A stretch of 49,703 bases of DNA from Phycisphaerales bacterium (lineage in GTDB: Bacteria; Planctomycetota; Phycisphaerae; Phycisphaerales; SM1A02): positions 1 through 49,703 of the forward strand of contig SIAR01000016.1 in the NCBI GenBank assembly GCA_009691705.1. Direction: 5' to 3'. The translations under genes and the position numbers were made by a program. This document shows positions 1 through 11,307 of the stretch, piece by piece. The notes under the pieces are model-generated. The model was given only the letters and a program-made list of their open reading frames with translations, made no database searches and was not told where the DNA came from. Position 1 is the first letter of the stretch, and each line of letters begins with the position of its first letter.

Positions 1-369
1 GGAGACCAGAGCTTCTCGAGCCAGCTCTCGACCGATCGACTCGCGCACACGCTTGTGCAGACAGACTTCATGCTGACCCCAGGAGTCGAACCCACAATCG
101 CCACGACTGCGCTGGTGGCTGGAGATCAGAGTGAACGCAATACGCTTCTCAAAGGGATCGCCAACCTCGTGACCACGCGCAGCGATGTGTTTACGGTTTA
201 CTTGAAGGTTCGATCTGTCGCACAAGATCCTGCCACGGGCGTATGGGACGCCACGAATCCTGCGACGCTCGTCGAAGAATCGCGCTATCTTATGGTGGTC
301 GACCGTTCGAAGGTCGAGCGTCCTGGCGATCAGCCAAAGATCTTGATGTTCGAGAAGATTGTCGAGTGA
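1..369 (+). CDS. C-terminal end of a pilus/type II secretion-associated protein (partial)
   Basis: The reading frame is open from the first base of the window and ends with TGA at 367-369, so only the last 122 residues are present and the start lies upstream. The visible segment contains RNTLLKGIANLVTTRSDVFT, then a strand-rich tail with YLMVVDRSKV and a closing KILMFEKI. This pattern, a pair of helices followed by TTRSDVFTVYL and a VVDRS strand, resembles the ends of large planctomycete and verrucomicrobial proteins related to GspK/PilX-like minor pilins. That assignment is from memory of the family and is only moderately secure. A Met-containing start at 55 (GTG) exists but is probably internal, because the upstream codons continue the same fold. 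It precedes uppS by 7 bases. Confidence 0.55.
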   Translation, partial: GDQSFSSQLSTDRLAHTLVQTDFMLTPGVEPTIATTALVAGDQSERNTLLKGIANLVTTRSDVFTVYLKVRSVAQDPATGVWDATNPATLVEESRYLMVVDRSKVERPGDQPKILMFEKIVE

Positions 370-376
370 GTGCGCC

Positions 377-1150
377 GTGACAACAGCCGAAACACCTCAA
401 CACATCGCCATCATTATGGATGGCAACGGACGCTGGGCGCAGTCGCGTGGATTGCCGCGCGTTGTCGGTCACCGCGCAGGGGCGGCGGCAATTCGCCCCG
501 TGCTTGAGCGGGCTGAGCAGCTGGGGGTGAAAGTACTCACGCTCTATTCGTTCTCGAGCGAGAATTGGAACCGTCCCACAGCTGAAGTCGATGCGCTGAT
601 GGCGCTCTGCTGCGAAAAACTTGCCCAGGAACGGGCAGGACTTATTGAATCCGGCATTCGACTGCGGCGTATCGGCAGCCGCACAGGACTTCCAGCAGAG
701 GTATTGCGCGAACTAGATATCACGGAAGCGGCGACGGCAGGGGGCCGCAACATCACTCTTGCCCTAGCCCTGAACTATGGATCGCGCGGCGAGATCACTG
801 ATGCGCTGCGAGCCATCGCAACGCGCGTCGCGGCTGGTGAGATCACTGCGGCGCAAGTCACCGAAGATCTTGTGTCAAGTTCGCTGTACACGAGTGACCT
901 GCCAGACCCCGACCTGCTGATTCGCACGGGAGGGCAGATGCGGCTCTCGAACTATCTCTTGTGGCAACTCAGTTACGCAGAAATCCTCTTTTCGAACACG
1001 CTGTGGCCAGACTTCTCGCCCGACGATCTTTGCGCTGCCGTCGACGACTTTGCACATCGCAAGCGCACCTTTGGAGGGATCGCCACAGAAACATCAGCGC
1101 AGAGCATCCCGGTGGGAAGCCACTGCGTAGAGCAAGGTGGTCTGTCATGA
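377..1150 (+). CDS. uppS: Polyprenyl (undecaprenyl) diphosphate synthase
   Basis: Cis-prenyltransferase that extends farnesyl diphosphate with isopentenyl diphosphate to make the C55-type carrier lipid for cell-wall and glycan synthesis; cytoplasmic. The 257-residue protein shows the family hallmarks in order: HIAIIMDGNGRWA at the N-terminus with the catalytic Asp, GHRAG, LTLYSFSSENWNRP, LALNYGSRGEI, and DPDLLIRTGGQMRLSNYLLW followed by YAEILFS and LWPDF. Length is normal for the family. I chose GTG at 377 because it lies just after the previous stop and gives a normal N-terminus; a TTG at 359 in the same frame would overlap the upstream gene by 11 bases. Its TGA overlaps the ATG of the Cys-rich gene (ATGA at 1147-1150), which suggests translational coupling. 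It is one of several isoprenoid genes in this window. Confidence 0.95.
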   Translation: MTTAETPQHIAIIMDGNGRWAQSRGLPRVVGHRAGAAAIRPVLERAEQLGVKVLTLYSFSSENWNRPTAEVDALMALCCEKLAQERAGLIESGIRLRRIGSRTGLPAEVLRELDITEAATAGGRNITLALALNYGSRGEITDALRAIATRVAAGEITAAQVTEDLVSSSLYTSDLPDPDLLIRTGGQMRLSNYLLWQLSYAEILFSNTLWPDFSPDDLCAAVDDFAHRKRTFGGIATETSAQSIPVGSHCVEQGGLS

Positions 1151-4100
1151 GGTCACTTTGTCTGCAATTTCTCGCACTCTGTTGCGTCGTGGCAACGGTC
1201 GCGACGCGCGCGAGCGGTCAGTACTGCGCCCCTGCAGTTTTCTTGGGTGACCTGAACGCAGATAATTTGGTCAATGACACCGACCGATTCTTCTGGCAGA
1301 ACCTCTTTGACACGAATCAGTATTTGCCCTGCGCAGATCTGAATCGCAACGGAGTTCTCGACTACGAAGACAAGGTGATGTTGACGCGCGCTGCGAAGTT
1401 CGCCCAAGTCGGCGGGGGTGGTCTCGGCTTGCAAGGTCGACTGCCGACATTCACGATTTCTGAGTTGCGCTGGGCGCGGGTGAATCCCGCCGACCTTCAG
1501 CAGCGGTACGTCGAGTTTCGTGTGCCAGCGAATCTTCCGGCGAACTACAACTTCTCTCGTCAGTTCGACGCGGGCTATTACTTGGTGCTCGTCTCGCGCA
1601 ATAACGGAACTAGTATGGCAAACGGGGTGATTCGTCGCGTGATCAACCTGCAGGGGCTGCCATTCGCAGGTGGTACGGGGACCTCGTCGGGTCTCGGCTT
1701 GCTCATCGATTCGAGTTTCTTACTCCCGCTGCCAGCAGGATTCGTTGATTTCCAAACGCCAGACGATCAGCCGATCACCTTCACAAGCCAGACTGATTTG
1801 AATACGACGTGGTTGCTTGTCTATCGCAGACCGAGTGGTCCTGGGTACAACGCTTCGGCCGCACTGCCAGTTGTCGGGCAGATCATCGATCGCGATCAAG
1901 ATTGCATGATCGACAATCGATTCTTGCCGACCTTTCCGAGCCCGCCTCCGCCGTATGCACTGCCGCCGTGGGATCTGATCCTCGATGCGATTGCCGTCGA
2001 TCGCTCGCTCGTGACGACCGCGCCCGGTGGGCGTGGCTGCATCTATGCGCATGGTCCACTCTTTGAAGTCGCACCCGTTGAGTCGGCACTGGGCACGCTC
2101 GAAGCTGCGTATCACGTCTATCGAAACGCGGACAACAAGCTGTTGAGCGCGATCTTTCAAGAAGTCACCAGCGGAATCGACACGCCAGGAAAGACCAACG
2201 CAACGAGCGCCGATAGCGCGTTCTGCGGCTCTGAATCTGCAGGACTCTGCACAGTCGCACGAACGACTCCCTTCTGCAGTGATCGCGATTGTTGTCAATA
2301 TGTCTGCACCATTCTGCCGTCCTGCTGCGATATCGCGTGGGACCTAGTTTGCGTTACAGCAGCAGGAAACGGTTGCGGGGCCTGCGGCTTACCAGGCACG
2401 GGGGGATGCTTTGTACCGCACGGATTGCCCAACTGTTCATCGCCAACCTGTTGCGACAATGTCTGCGCAGTCATGCCTTTGTGCTGCGTCGTGACGTGGG
2501 ATGCCGCATGCGCTCTCAAGGCGCGTGACGTCTGTCTGAAATGCGGTGAAGATGCTCTTGATGGTTGTTTTCAAGTGGCTCTAACACCATGCTGTAATGA
2601 TGCTGCGTGCTGCACGACAGTCTGTCAGTTCGACCCGGCATGCTGTAGCGAGCGCTGGGATGCATCTTGCGTCTCACAAGCATCGCTCATGTGTCAAGAA
2701 CTCGCGTGCGGAAGTCTGAGCACTGGTCCCTGTTGCCTTTCGCATGGGACTCCATTCTGCACCGATCTGGCCTGCTGCACTATGGTTTGCCAACTCGATC
2801 CATATTGCTGCGCATCTGTATGGGATGTTCAGTGCGTCACCGAAACGCTGCAGTTATGCACGACGGTTTCGTGCTCGTGCGGAGGCGGCGGCGCAGCCGC
2901 GAATTGCTTCGCCGTGCATGAGTTGCCGGGATGCGCCTCAGTAACTTGCTGCAATTCGGTCTGCAACAGCGATCCGTTCTGCTGCGGAATTGGGTGGGAT
3001 GCATCGTGCGTTGCGGCAGCCGAGGCACTCTGCGCGGCTAATCCACTCTGCGAGGGAGCGCTGGGAGGTTGCTTCGTCGAGCACATAACGCCGGGGTGCT
3101 CCGACCCTGCCTGCTGCACAAATGTCTGCGCGAAAGATCCCAATTGCTGCACCATCGAATGGGATGCCGCCTGCGTCGCACTCGTCTCGGACGTCTGCCA
3201 AGGATGCGGCGATGTGTTTGCGGGAAGTTGCACGGTGCCACACAAGACGCCAGCGTGTGACAACCGAGTTTGTTGCGTCTTGGTGTGCAAGACCGATCCG
3301 TTCTGCTGCGAAGTGGGCTGGGACGGCGCGTGTGCAGATCAGGCCACCGCAGATTGCTTGCTTAAGCGCAGTGGTTGCGGCGACGACGATGGACGCAGTT
3401 GCTTCGTGGCGAGTTTTCTCCAAGGATGTTCGGATCCACTCTGTTGCGCTGCGATCTGCGGAACCGAAGTGCGTGGATACGCAGTCGACGATTACTGCTG
3501 CACCGTGCAGTGGGATGCAATCTGCGTCGGCGAGGCATTGACCTTCGCGCGCCTTGGACTCGGATGTCAACTCCCAACCGGATCGGCCGGACGGGGAGAT
3601 TGTCTCGTGGCCCATCCTGAGAAGGGCTGTTCAGATATTGAGTGTTCGGCTGCAGTATGCAGCATCGATCCCGATTGCTGCCTGGTGATTTGGGATACTG
3701 GTTGCGCAGGGATCGCCCCCTACGTCTGCATCACAACCGGAGGATGTCCTGGAACGGGATCATCGTTCGCGGTGCATGCGACGCCAGGGTCGATCGATCC
3801 GTCGTGCTGTCAGGGAGTTTGTGTTGTGAGCCCAGATTGCTGCACGATTTCGTGGGATTCTAATTGTGTTTTGATTGCCAATCAGCAGTGCCGACCCGAT
3901 GCGGATTGGAATCTGCCTTGCACTGGATCATGCATCGAGGCGCACGACAATCCAGGGTGTGAAGATGTCTCATGTGGAAGCTTGGTCTGCTTTGTCAATG
4001 CACAGTGTTGCACAACCGCATGGGATATCGGCTGCGCATCACTCGCACGCGGATTGTGCTGTGGATTCCCCGGATGCGGCAACTCGTGCAACGGCGGATG

Positions 4101-5115
4101 TCTCGTGCCACACGAAAGCCCATACTGCAGCGATCCGTATTGTTGCGCCGCGGTCTGCGCAGAAGATCCATATTGCTGCCAGACCGTCTGGGACTCGAGT
4201 TGCGTCAAGTTTGCCTTTCAACGCTGCGCGCGCGGATGTGGCAACAGCGAGGCGGGAAATTGTCTCATTGGCCACAGAACTCCCGGTTGCGCGGATGCCA
4301 TCTGCTGCAGCAAGATCTGTACTACCGATCCATTCTGCTGCGACACTGGGTGGGATACGGTGTGTGGTCAAGCGGCTCAAGCCGAAGCACTGTGCGGCAC
4401 CATTCTTGAGTGCGGCAGTGAACTCTCGCAAGACTGTTGCTCAGAACACATGGATTCGCCGACCTGCCGTGTGCCGGCCTGCTGCGACGCCGTTTGCGCC
4501 GCCGACGCCATCTGCTGCGAATTTGGATGGGATAGCGCCTGTGTGAGTGCAGCACTCGCGCTCGAGGCTTGCGATTGCGCTCGTCCGTGCGGAGACCTCT
4601 GCGCTGGAGATTGCTGCTCCGCTCATCTAACTCCAAACTGTCGCGACCTCACCTGCTGCACACTCGTGTGCGCATCCGATTCATATTGTTGCAATACGGC
4701 TTGGGATGTGACGTGCGCGAGTATGGCTCGGTCGATGTGCGCCACGGGGCCAGCCAGCGCCTGTCCAGCTCCTGTCTGCGGCGGCGCCGACGCTGGTGAT
4801 TGTTGCTATCAACATCTCACGCCAGCCTGCCGCACTCTCGTGTGCTGTGAGAGTGTCTGTGCTATCGAACCGCTCTGCTGCACCGTCATCTGGGACAGCA
4901 CCTGCGCGCAAACTGCGGGCAAGACCTGTGATGTCTGTGATGGTGCAACTTGCGGTTCACCAGATACAGGTTCGTGTTTTTCGGCGCACGTCACTCCGTT
5001 TTGTAGTCAGGCCGCATGCTGCGGATTCATCTGCGGAAAGATTCAGCCTGAGTGTTGCACAACCGCATGGGATGAGTCGTGCGTTGCGATCGCGCAGATC
5101 TTCTGCAATCAGTAA
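1147..5115 (+). CDS. Secreted protein with dockerin-like motif and 17 Cys-rich CC/WD repeats
   Basis: A 1322-residue exported protein of unknown function. Residues 1-24 form a signal peptide ending near RASG. Two calcium-loop-like segments follow (GDLNADNLVNDTD at 34-46 and ADLNRNGVLDYED at 63-75), a dockerin type I pattern. Residues about 90-330 look like a lamin-tail-type beta domain. From residue 368 (base 2248) to the C-terminus there are 17 tandem units of about 50-65 residues. Each follows C-x3-H-x-T-P-x-C-x-D-x2-CC-x2-VC-x2-DP-x-CC-x3-WD-x2-C-x6-C plus a linker Cys. Unit 8 has a longer loop, units 9 and 11 lack the second Cys of the first CC pair, and unit 10 lacks the first two Cys. 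The density of paired Cys implies a disulfide-locked extracellular rod or surface-layer component. Similar repeats occur in planctomycete secreted proteins as far as I recall; no function is known to me. Alternative longer starts upstream lie inside uppS and were not used. Confidence 0.85.
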   Translation: MRSLCLQFLALCCVVATVATRASGQYCAPAVFLGDLNADNLVNDTDRFFWQNLFDTNQYLPCADLNRNGVLDYEDKVMLTRAAKFAQVGGGGLGLQGRLPTFTISELRWARVNPADLQQRYVEFRVPANLPANYNFSRQFDAGYYLVLVSRNNGTSMANGVIRRVINLQGLPFAGGTGTSSGLGLLIDSSFLLPLPAGFVDFQTPDDQPITFTSQTDLNTTWLLVYRRPSGPGYNASAALPVVGQIIDRDQDCMIDNRFLPTFPSPPPPYALPPWDLILDAIAVDRSLVTTAPGGRGCIYAHGPLFEVAPVESALGTLEAAYHVYRNADNKLLSAIFQEVTSGIDTPGKTNATSADSAFCGSESAGLCTVARTTPFCSDRDCCQYVCTILPSCCDIAWDLVCVTAAGNGCGACGLPGTGGCFVPHGLPNCSSPTCCDNVCAVMPLCCVVTWDAACALKARDVCLKCGEDALDGCFQVALTPCCNDAACCTTVCQFDPACCSERWDASCVSQASLMCQELACGSLSTGPCCLSHGTPFCTDLACCTMVCQLDPYCCASVWDVQCVTETLQLCTTVSCSCGGGGAAANCFAVHELPGCASVTCCNSVCNSDPFCCGIGWDASCVAAAEALCAANPLCEGALGGCFVEHITPGCSDPACCTNVCAKDPNCCTIEWDAACVALVSDVCQGCGDVFAGSCTVPHKTPACDNRVCCVLVCKTDPFCCEVGWDGACADQATADCLLKRSGCGDDDGRSCFVASFLQGCSDPLCCAAICGTEVRGYAVDDYCCTVQWDAICVGEALTFARLGLGCQLPTGSAGRGDCLVAHPEKGCSDIECSAAVCSIDPDCCLVIWDTGCAGIAPYVCITTGGCPGTGSSFAVHATPGSIDPSCCQGVCVVSPDCCTISWDSNCVLIANQQCRPDADWNLPCTGSCIEAHDNPGCEDVSCGSLVCFVNAQCCTTAWDIGCASLARGLCCGFPGCGNSCNGGCLVPHESPYCSDPYCCAAVCAEDPYCCQTVWDSSCVKFAFQRCARGCGNSEAGNCLIGHRTPGCADAICCSKICTTDPFCCDTGWDTVCGQAAQAEALCGTILECGSELSQDCCSEHMDSPTCRVPACCDAVCAADAICCEFGWDSACVSAALALEACDCARPCGDLCAGDCCSAHLTPNCRDLTCCTLVCASDSYCCNTAWDVTCASMARSMCATGPASACPAPVCGGADAGDCCYQHLTPACRTLVCCESVCAIEPLCCTVIWDSTCAQTAGKTCDVCDGATCGSPDTGSCFSAHVTPFCSQAACCGFICGKIQPECCTTAWDESCVAIAQIFCNQ
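2248..5112 (+). repeat. 17 tandem Cys-rich protein repeats (about 150-200 bp per unit)
   Basis: Coding repeats within the secreted protein. The units begin at the Cys of CTVARTTP (base 2248) and end with the last Cys of IFCNQ. They are diverged at the nucleotide level, with conserved TGC/TGT positions and the TGGGAT/TGGGAC (Trp-Asp) codons, so this is an old family of domain duplications rather than a recent slippage array. Within each unit the order is His, Cys, CysCys, Cys, CysCys, TrpAsp, Cys, Cys. Confidence 0.85.
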
Positions 5116-5136
5116 GTCGCACCCAGCAAACGCGGT

Positions 5137-7776
<2,640 letters not shown>

Positions 7777-7798
7777 AAAGTGTCGTTAGAGAGCGCTC

Positions 7799-8752
7799 TT
7801 GACCGATAAACAGCCCATGCCAGCCCATTTACGCCTGCTGAGACCAGGCGACTGGATCAAGAACATCTTTGTGCTTGTGCCTTTGGTTTTCTGGTTGCCC
7901 GGTGCGGGGCGGGGGATCGACGCGGCGACCATGACAGCGAAGGTCACCATTGCCATTCTCGCCTTTTGCGCATTCTGTCTGGCGTCGAGTGGTTGGTATG
8001 CGATCAACGACACTCTCGATGCCAGCGAAGATCGCCTGCATCCGGTGAAGAAGAGCCGTCCCGTTGCGGCGGGACAAGTTGCCGCCATCACTGGAGTCAC
8101 CATTGGAATTGTGTGCATGGTTGCAGCACTCGTGACCGCCCGATCTGTCAACCAGGCGACGATGTGGATTGTGGTGGCCTATCTCGTTCTGCAGGGTTTC
8201 TACAACCTTGGACTCAAGCGTTTGATCTTCATCGACACCGCAACAATCGCCAGTGGATTCTGCTTGCGGGCAATCTGCGGCGCGATGGCGATCGCAGTTC
8301 CTGTTTCGATCTGGCTCGTGCTTTGCGTTTTCTTCTTGACTCTTTATCTCGCATTCGTCAAACGGGCCTGCGATCTCTCGTCGGCAAGTCGAAACGCGGC
8401 AACAGCGTGGAAGCAACGGGCGCGTTATGGCGATTGGGCTGAACTAAATTGGCTCTTGAGTGTGAGTGGCGGACTGACGGTGCTGATGTATCTCATGTAC
8501 ACGCTTAGCCCACACGCCCAAGGAATCTTTGGAGGGCGCGCGGTCGGGCTCGCACTTCTCACTCCACTCGTACTCATTGTCGTGCATCGGTTCTACCGCC
8601 GTGCGATGCACGGGCTGAGCGATTCGCCGCTCGATGCGATCCGAACTGATCCGATTGTGGCAGCCTCGCTGGCTCTCTTCGCGCTGGGGGTCTATCTCAT
8701 CTTGTACGTTCCTGGATTTGAAGCAGTCCTTCGCCAGGCGATCTTGATCTGA
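7799..8752 (+). CDS. UbiA-family prenyltransferase, decaprenyl-phosphate phosphoribosyltransferase-like
   Basis: Integral membrane prenyltransferase of 317 residues with about eight or nine hydrophobic segments. It shows the first Asp-rich site as NDTLDASEDRLHPVKKSRP (about residues 70-88), then GLKRLIFIDTATIASGFCLR. The N-terminal LRLLRPGDWIKNIFVLVPL and the KKSRPVAAG stretch match the DPPR synthase branch (mycobacterial Rv3806c type), which moves phosphoribose from PRPP to polyprenyl phosphate, rather than the quinone branch. It starts 22 bases after hemW at TTG 7799, with ATG 7817 as an alternative start. Its TGA overlaps the ATG of the next gene by one base. The company of a lipid-linked-sugar glycosyltransferase supports a glycan role over quinone synthesis. 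Confidence 0.75.
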   Translation: MTDKQPMPAHLRLLRPGDWIKNIFVLVPLVFWLPGAGRGIDAATMTAKVTIAILAFCAFCLASSGWYAINDTLDASEDRLHPVKKSRPVAAGQVAAITGVTIGIVCMVAALVTARSVNQATMWIVVAYLVLQGFYNLGLKRLIFIDTATIASGFCLRAICGAMAIAVPVSIWLVLCVFFLTLYLAFVKRACDLSSASRNAATAWKQRARYGDWAELNWLLSVSGGLTVLMYLMYTLSPHAQGIFGGRAVGLALLTPLVLIVVHRFYRRAMHGLSDSPLDAIRTDPIVAASLALFALGVYLILYVPGFEAVLRQAILI

Positions 8753-10113
8753 TGGATTCATCGATGAAACAAGTCGATTGTGAGCGGGGGAGGGGCGCTT
8801 GGATTGCGTTGCTCTGCGCATTCATTGTGCTGGTAATGCCAGTCATTCTGCTGGGTAGTGACAACACTAGCGAAGCGCATGATCAGAATCGCCACCACCT
8901 GGTGGTGATTCGCCAGGCAACTGCGTCGATTACTGGTGCAGGCGATGCACCTGCGCTTGGCAGCTTTGTGAAGGACTATCCATCGGCAACGAGTCCGGGA
9001 TACCACATCGTGCTGGCTCTCTTTGATGCCTGTGGCAGTGGCAGCACGACCGCACTGCGATTGATCTCGAGTTTGTTCGGGCTCGCACTCGTGCTCTCGC
9101 TCTGGAAGATCCTTGCTAGGCGCGTCGATGGATGGCTGGCAGTCTCTCTGACGCTTCCGCTGCTCTGCTCGGCGTACTTTCTATCCGGATGCATGTGGCT
9201 CACAACAGATGTTGCGGCGGTGTGGTTCATAGTGTTAGCACTCGGCTCACTGCTCACGGTCGAGCGGTCGCAGGTGCAACTCGCGCGGGCCGGGTTCTTT
9301 GCAGCGCTGGCAGTCTTGGTACGGCAGCCAACGATCTGGCTCATCGCTCCGGTGTATCTCTCGGCTTGGTTCGCACGCAAGTGCAAGCCAGTTTCGCCAG
9401 TGCGGCGTGTCGCGACAATCTGTGCGCTCGCCCTTCCGTTGTTGGTGATTGGATGGCTAATCGTGCTTTGGGGTGGAATCATGCCTCCGGCATATCGATC
9501 GATTCACGACACTGGCCCCAACGGAGCGACAGTCGCATTCGCGCTGAGCTTGCTGGGTGTCTGGGGCTTGCCCTGGGCGATCGCGCTGTGTGGCAGGCAA
9601 TGCGCAGAGTTGAGGCAGCACTGGATGGGCTGTTCGCTGCTGCTCGTGATGGCGATTGTGGCTCTCGCTCTGCAAGAGACTAGTTACGACCAAGCTGCGG
9701 GTCGCTGGGGAGGACCGCTCTGGAGCGCAGTGCAGATCGCCCCAGTTGTAATGAACCGAAGTCTCTTACTAATCGCACTCGCCGTGGTGGGAATTGCGGT
9801 GATGGTGGTAATCGTTCGCGCTGCGAAATGCGCTTCGGCCGCAGGCAGCCCCGACCGCGGATGGATCATCTTTGCAATCGCCTGCGTCGCCATCATCAGC
9901 GCGCTGACTGTGAACTCGCAGTGTTGGGAGCGCTACGTCGACCTGCCGCTGCTCGCGCTGTTACCCCTTGGCGTCGTGCTTGGGGTCGATCGATCCAATC
10001 AGGCTCAACGGCGCCGACTCATCATCGCTTCCACTCTGCTTGCTATCGTGCAACTTGGTCTGAGCCTGTGGATGGTCTACCGACCCACGTTTCTTGAAGC
10101 CCCACTCTCATAG
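8752..10113 (+). CDS. GT-C membrane glycosyltransferase resembling ALG10/DIE2
   Basis: A 453-residue protein with roughly ten membrane segments. After the first helix comes an exposed loop with an acidic/His pair (SEAHDQNRHH, about residues 40-50). Next is DYPSATSPGYHIVLA, which parallels the P-x-T-x-P-G-Y/H motif of the eukaryotic ALG10 glucosyltransferase. Further on are SGCMWLTTDVAAV and AALAVLVRQPTIWL, the latter matching the family RQ-T-N/I-W helix. ALG10 enzymes use dolichyl-phosphate glucose on the lumenal face; a bacterial homologue would use a polyprenyl-phosphate sugar on the periplasmic face. The one-base overlap with the DPPR-synthase-like gene suggests that enzyme may help make the donor or acceptor lipid. 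The exact sugar is unknown. Confidence 0.6.
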   Translation: MDSSMKQVDCERGRGAWIALLCAFIVLVMPVILLGSDNTSEAHDQNRHHLVVIRQATASITGAGDAPALGSFVKDYPSATSPGYHIVLALFDACGSGSTTALRLISSLFGLALVLSLWKILARRVDGWLAVSLTLPLLCSAYFLSGCMWLTTDVAAVWFIVLALGSLLTVERSQVQLARAGFFAALAVLVRQPTIWLIAPVYLSAWFARKCKPVSPVRRVATICALALPLLVIGWLIVLWGGIMPPAYRSIHDTGPNGATVAFALSLLGVWGLPWAIALCGRQCAELRQHWMGCSLLLVMAIVALALQETSYDQAAGRWGGPLWSAVQIAPVVMNRSLLLIALAVVGIAVMVVIVRAAKCASAAGSPDRGWIIFAIACVAIISALTVNSQCWERYVDLPLLALLPLGVVLGVDRSNQAQRRRLIIASTLLAIVQLGLSLWMVYRPTFLEAPLS

Positions 10114-10128
10114 GAAAATCCGAAAGTC

Positions 10129-10764
10129 ATGTTCGCTTCAACAATCGGAGTCGTGATGCGGGCATTACACGCGCCCATCTACGCGAAGCGTCAACGCATT
10201 CTCGCGGAGATCATCGCGCAGTACGTTCCCGCCGAGGGTCGCTTGCTCGACGTTGGGTGTGGAGTCGGGACTCTCGCTGGAGCGGTTCTGGGCCATCCCA
10301 GGTGCGGTCGGGCAGCGCGGGCGACCGGACTCGAGAGTGCCGTGCGTGGTGGAGAGCCCTTCGAAGTTGTCGCATATTCGGGCGGAAAGTTTCCATTTGC
10401 AGACAAAACGTTCGACGTCGTCATGATCGCTGATGTCTTGCATCACGAACTGCATGAAAATCAACTCCTGCGCGAATGTGCGCGCGTCTCGCGATCAGTT
10501 GTCATCGTGAAAGACCACGCCCGCGAGGGTTTCGCAGCGCAGTGGCGCATTTCACTCATGGACTGGGCGGCGAATCGCCCGTATGGAATCCCATGTCTCT
10601 ACCGATATCACTCGCTGAGCGAATGGCGCGAACTTGTGCGGGCAGGTGGGCTCGAGCTAGTGAGTGAGATCCACCCCATGACGCTGTATCCAATCTTCTG
10701 GCAGCAACTCTTTGGAGGTCGCCTGCAGTATCTCGCTGTCTTGCGACCTACCCAGGGAAAATGA
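10129..10764 (+). CDS. Class I SAM-dependent methyltransferase
   Basis: A 211-residue protein with the Rossmann-type motif I LLDVGCGVGTLAGAVLG (about residues 39-55). Motif II is missing its usual acidic spacing but is followed by KFPFADKTFDVVMIADVLHH (motif IV region) and VSRSVVIVKDH (post-motif). The C-terminal part includes YRYHSLSEWRELVRAGGLEL, as in ubiE-like and sugar or lipid methyltransferases. It starts 15 bases after the ALG10-like gene and is the third member of that unit, so the substrate may be the same lipid or glycan, but nothing in the protein fixes this. Its last 17 bases overlap the end of the convergent DUF1844 gene. Confidence 0.72.
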   Translation: MFASTIGVVMRALHAPIYAKRQRILAEIIAQYVPAEGRLLDVGCGVGTLAGAVLGHPRCGRAARATGLESAVRGGEPFEVVAYSGGKFPFADKTFDVVMIADVLHHELHENQLLRECARVSRSVVIVKDHAREGFAAQWRISLMDWAANRPYGIPCLYRYHSLSEWRELVRAGGLELVSEIHPMTLYPIFWQQLFGGRLQYLAVLRPTQGK

Positions 10765-11272
10765 TCTTCGACTTCGGGGCGGCATCGGTGCGGGAAGGCG
10801 CTTTAGGTTGCCCCGTCAATGCCGATGGACCGCCCTGCGCTGCTTGAGCCGCGACCAACTGCGCGAAGTGCACGAACCGAGCCCGAAGTTCTGCAAGAAT
10901 CGAGCTGAGCTCTTTGTCTTCTTCAGCGGAGAGGTTGCCCTTGGTCTTGTCGGAGAGCACGCCGAGCAGATCGATTGCGAATTGCGCAGCAGGAAGGTCA
11001 ACAACGATGCGGCGAGTGCCGGGATCGCCGTACGCACCGAGTCCACCGAGTGCCTGCGTTGCGAGCAACCCAACAATGCTGCGAAAGTCCGCGGGAGGAA
11101 GTTTGTCGGGGTTCTCGCCCGCGGCGCTTGTATCGCGTTCGCTATCGATCTTGCGCATTTTTTCGCGCTCCGCCTCAGCTTGCGCCTTCCAGTCGCTGTC
11201 AACATGCAACTTTGATTGACTGGATTGATCGGACTGGATCGATGTGTTTGGCGCATCAGGCATTTGATTCAT
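10748..11272 (-). CDS. DUF1844 family protein
   Basis: A 174-residue cytoplasmic protein. The N-terminal 75 residues are charged and low in complexity. The C-terminal domain matches DUF1844: FRSIVGLLATQALGGLGAYG, then VVDLPAAQFAIDLLGVL, then SDKTKGNLSAEEDKELSSIL and LRARFV. The biochemical function of the family is not known to me; it is widespread in Planctomycetes and deltaproteobacteria. The start at ATG 11272 is decided by a clear AAGGAG six bases upstream, so this gene, unlike its divergent neighbour, has a normal leader. It is convergent with the methyltransferase, with a 17-base overlap. Confidence 0.8.
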   Translation of the reverse strand: MNQMPDAPNTSIQSDQSSQSKLHVDSDWKAQAEAEREKMRKIDSERDTSAAGENPDKLPPADFRSIVGLLATQALGGLGAYGDPGTRRIVVDLPAAQFAIDLLGVLSDKTKGNLSAEEDKELSSILAELRARFVHFAQLVAAQAAQGGPSALTGQPKAPSRTDAAPKSKIIFPG

Positions 11273-11289
11273 GAGTGGCTCCTTGCCCA

Positions 11290-11295
11290 AGTATA
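11290..11295 (-). promoter_or_regulatory. -10-like box TATACT of the DUF1844 gene
   Basis: TATACT on the reverse strand, 17 bases upstream of ATG 11272, leaving room for the AAGGAG ribosome site. I find no convincing -35 hexamer at the usual distance. Confidence 0.4.
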
Positions 11296-11307
11296 GGAGC
11301 GAGACCA

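Noticed and set aside
961-1146. An N-terminal extension of the Cys-rich protein into uppS
   Set aside because: ATG 1147 is followed by a clear signal peptide, and the extension would overlap the conserved end of uppS in another frame.
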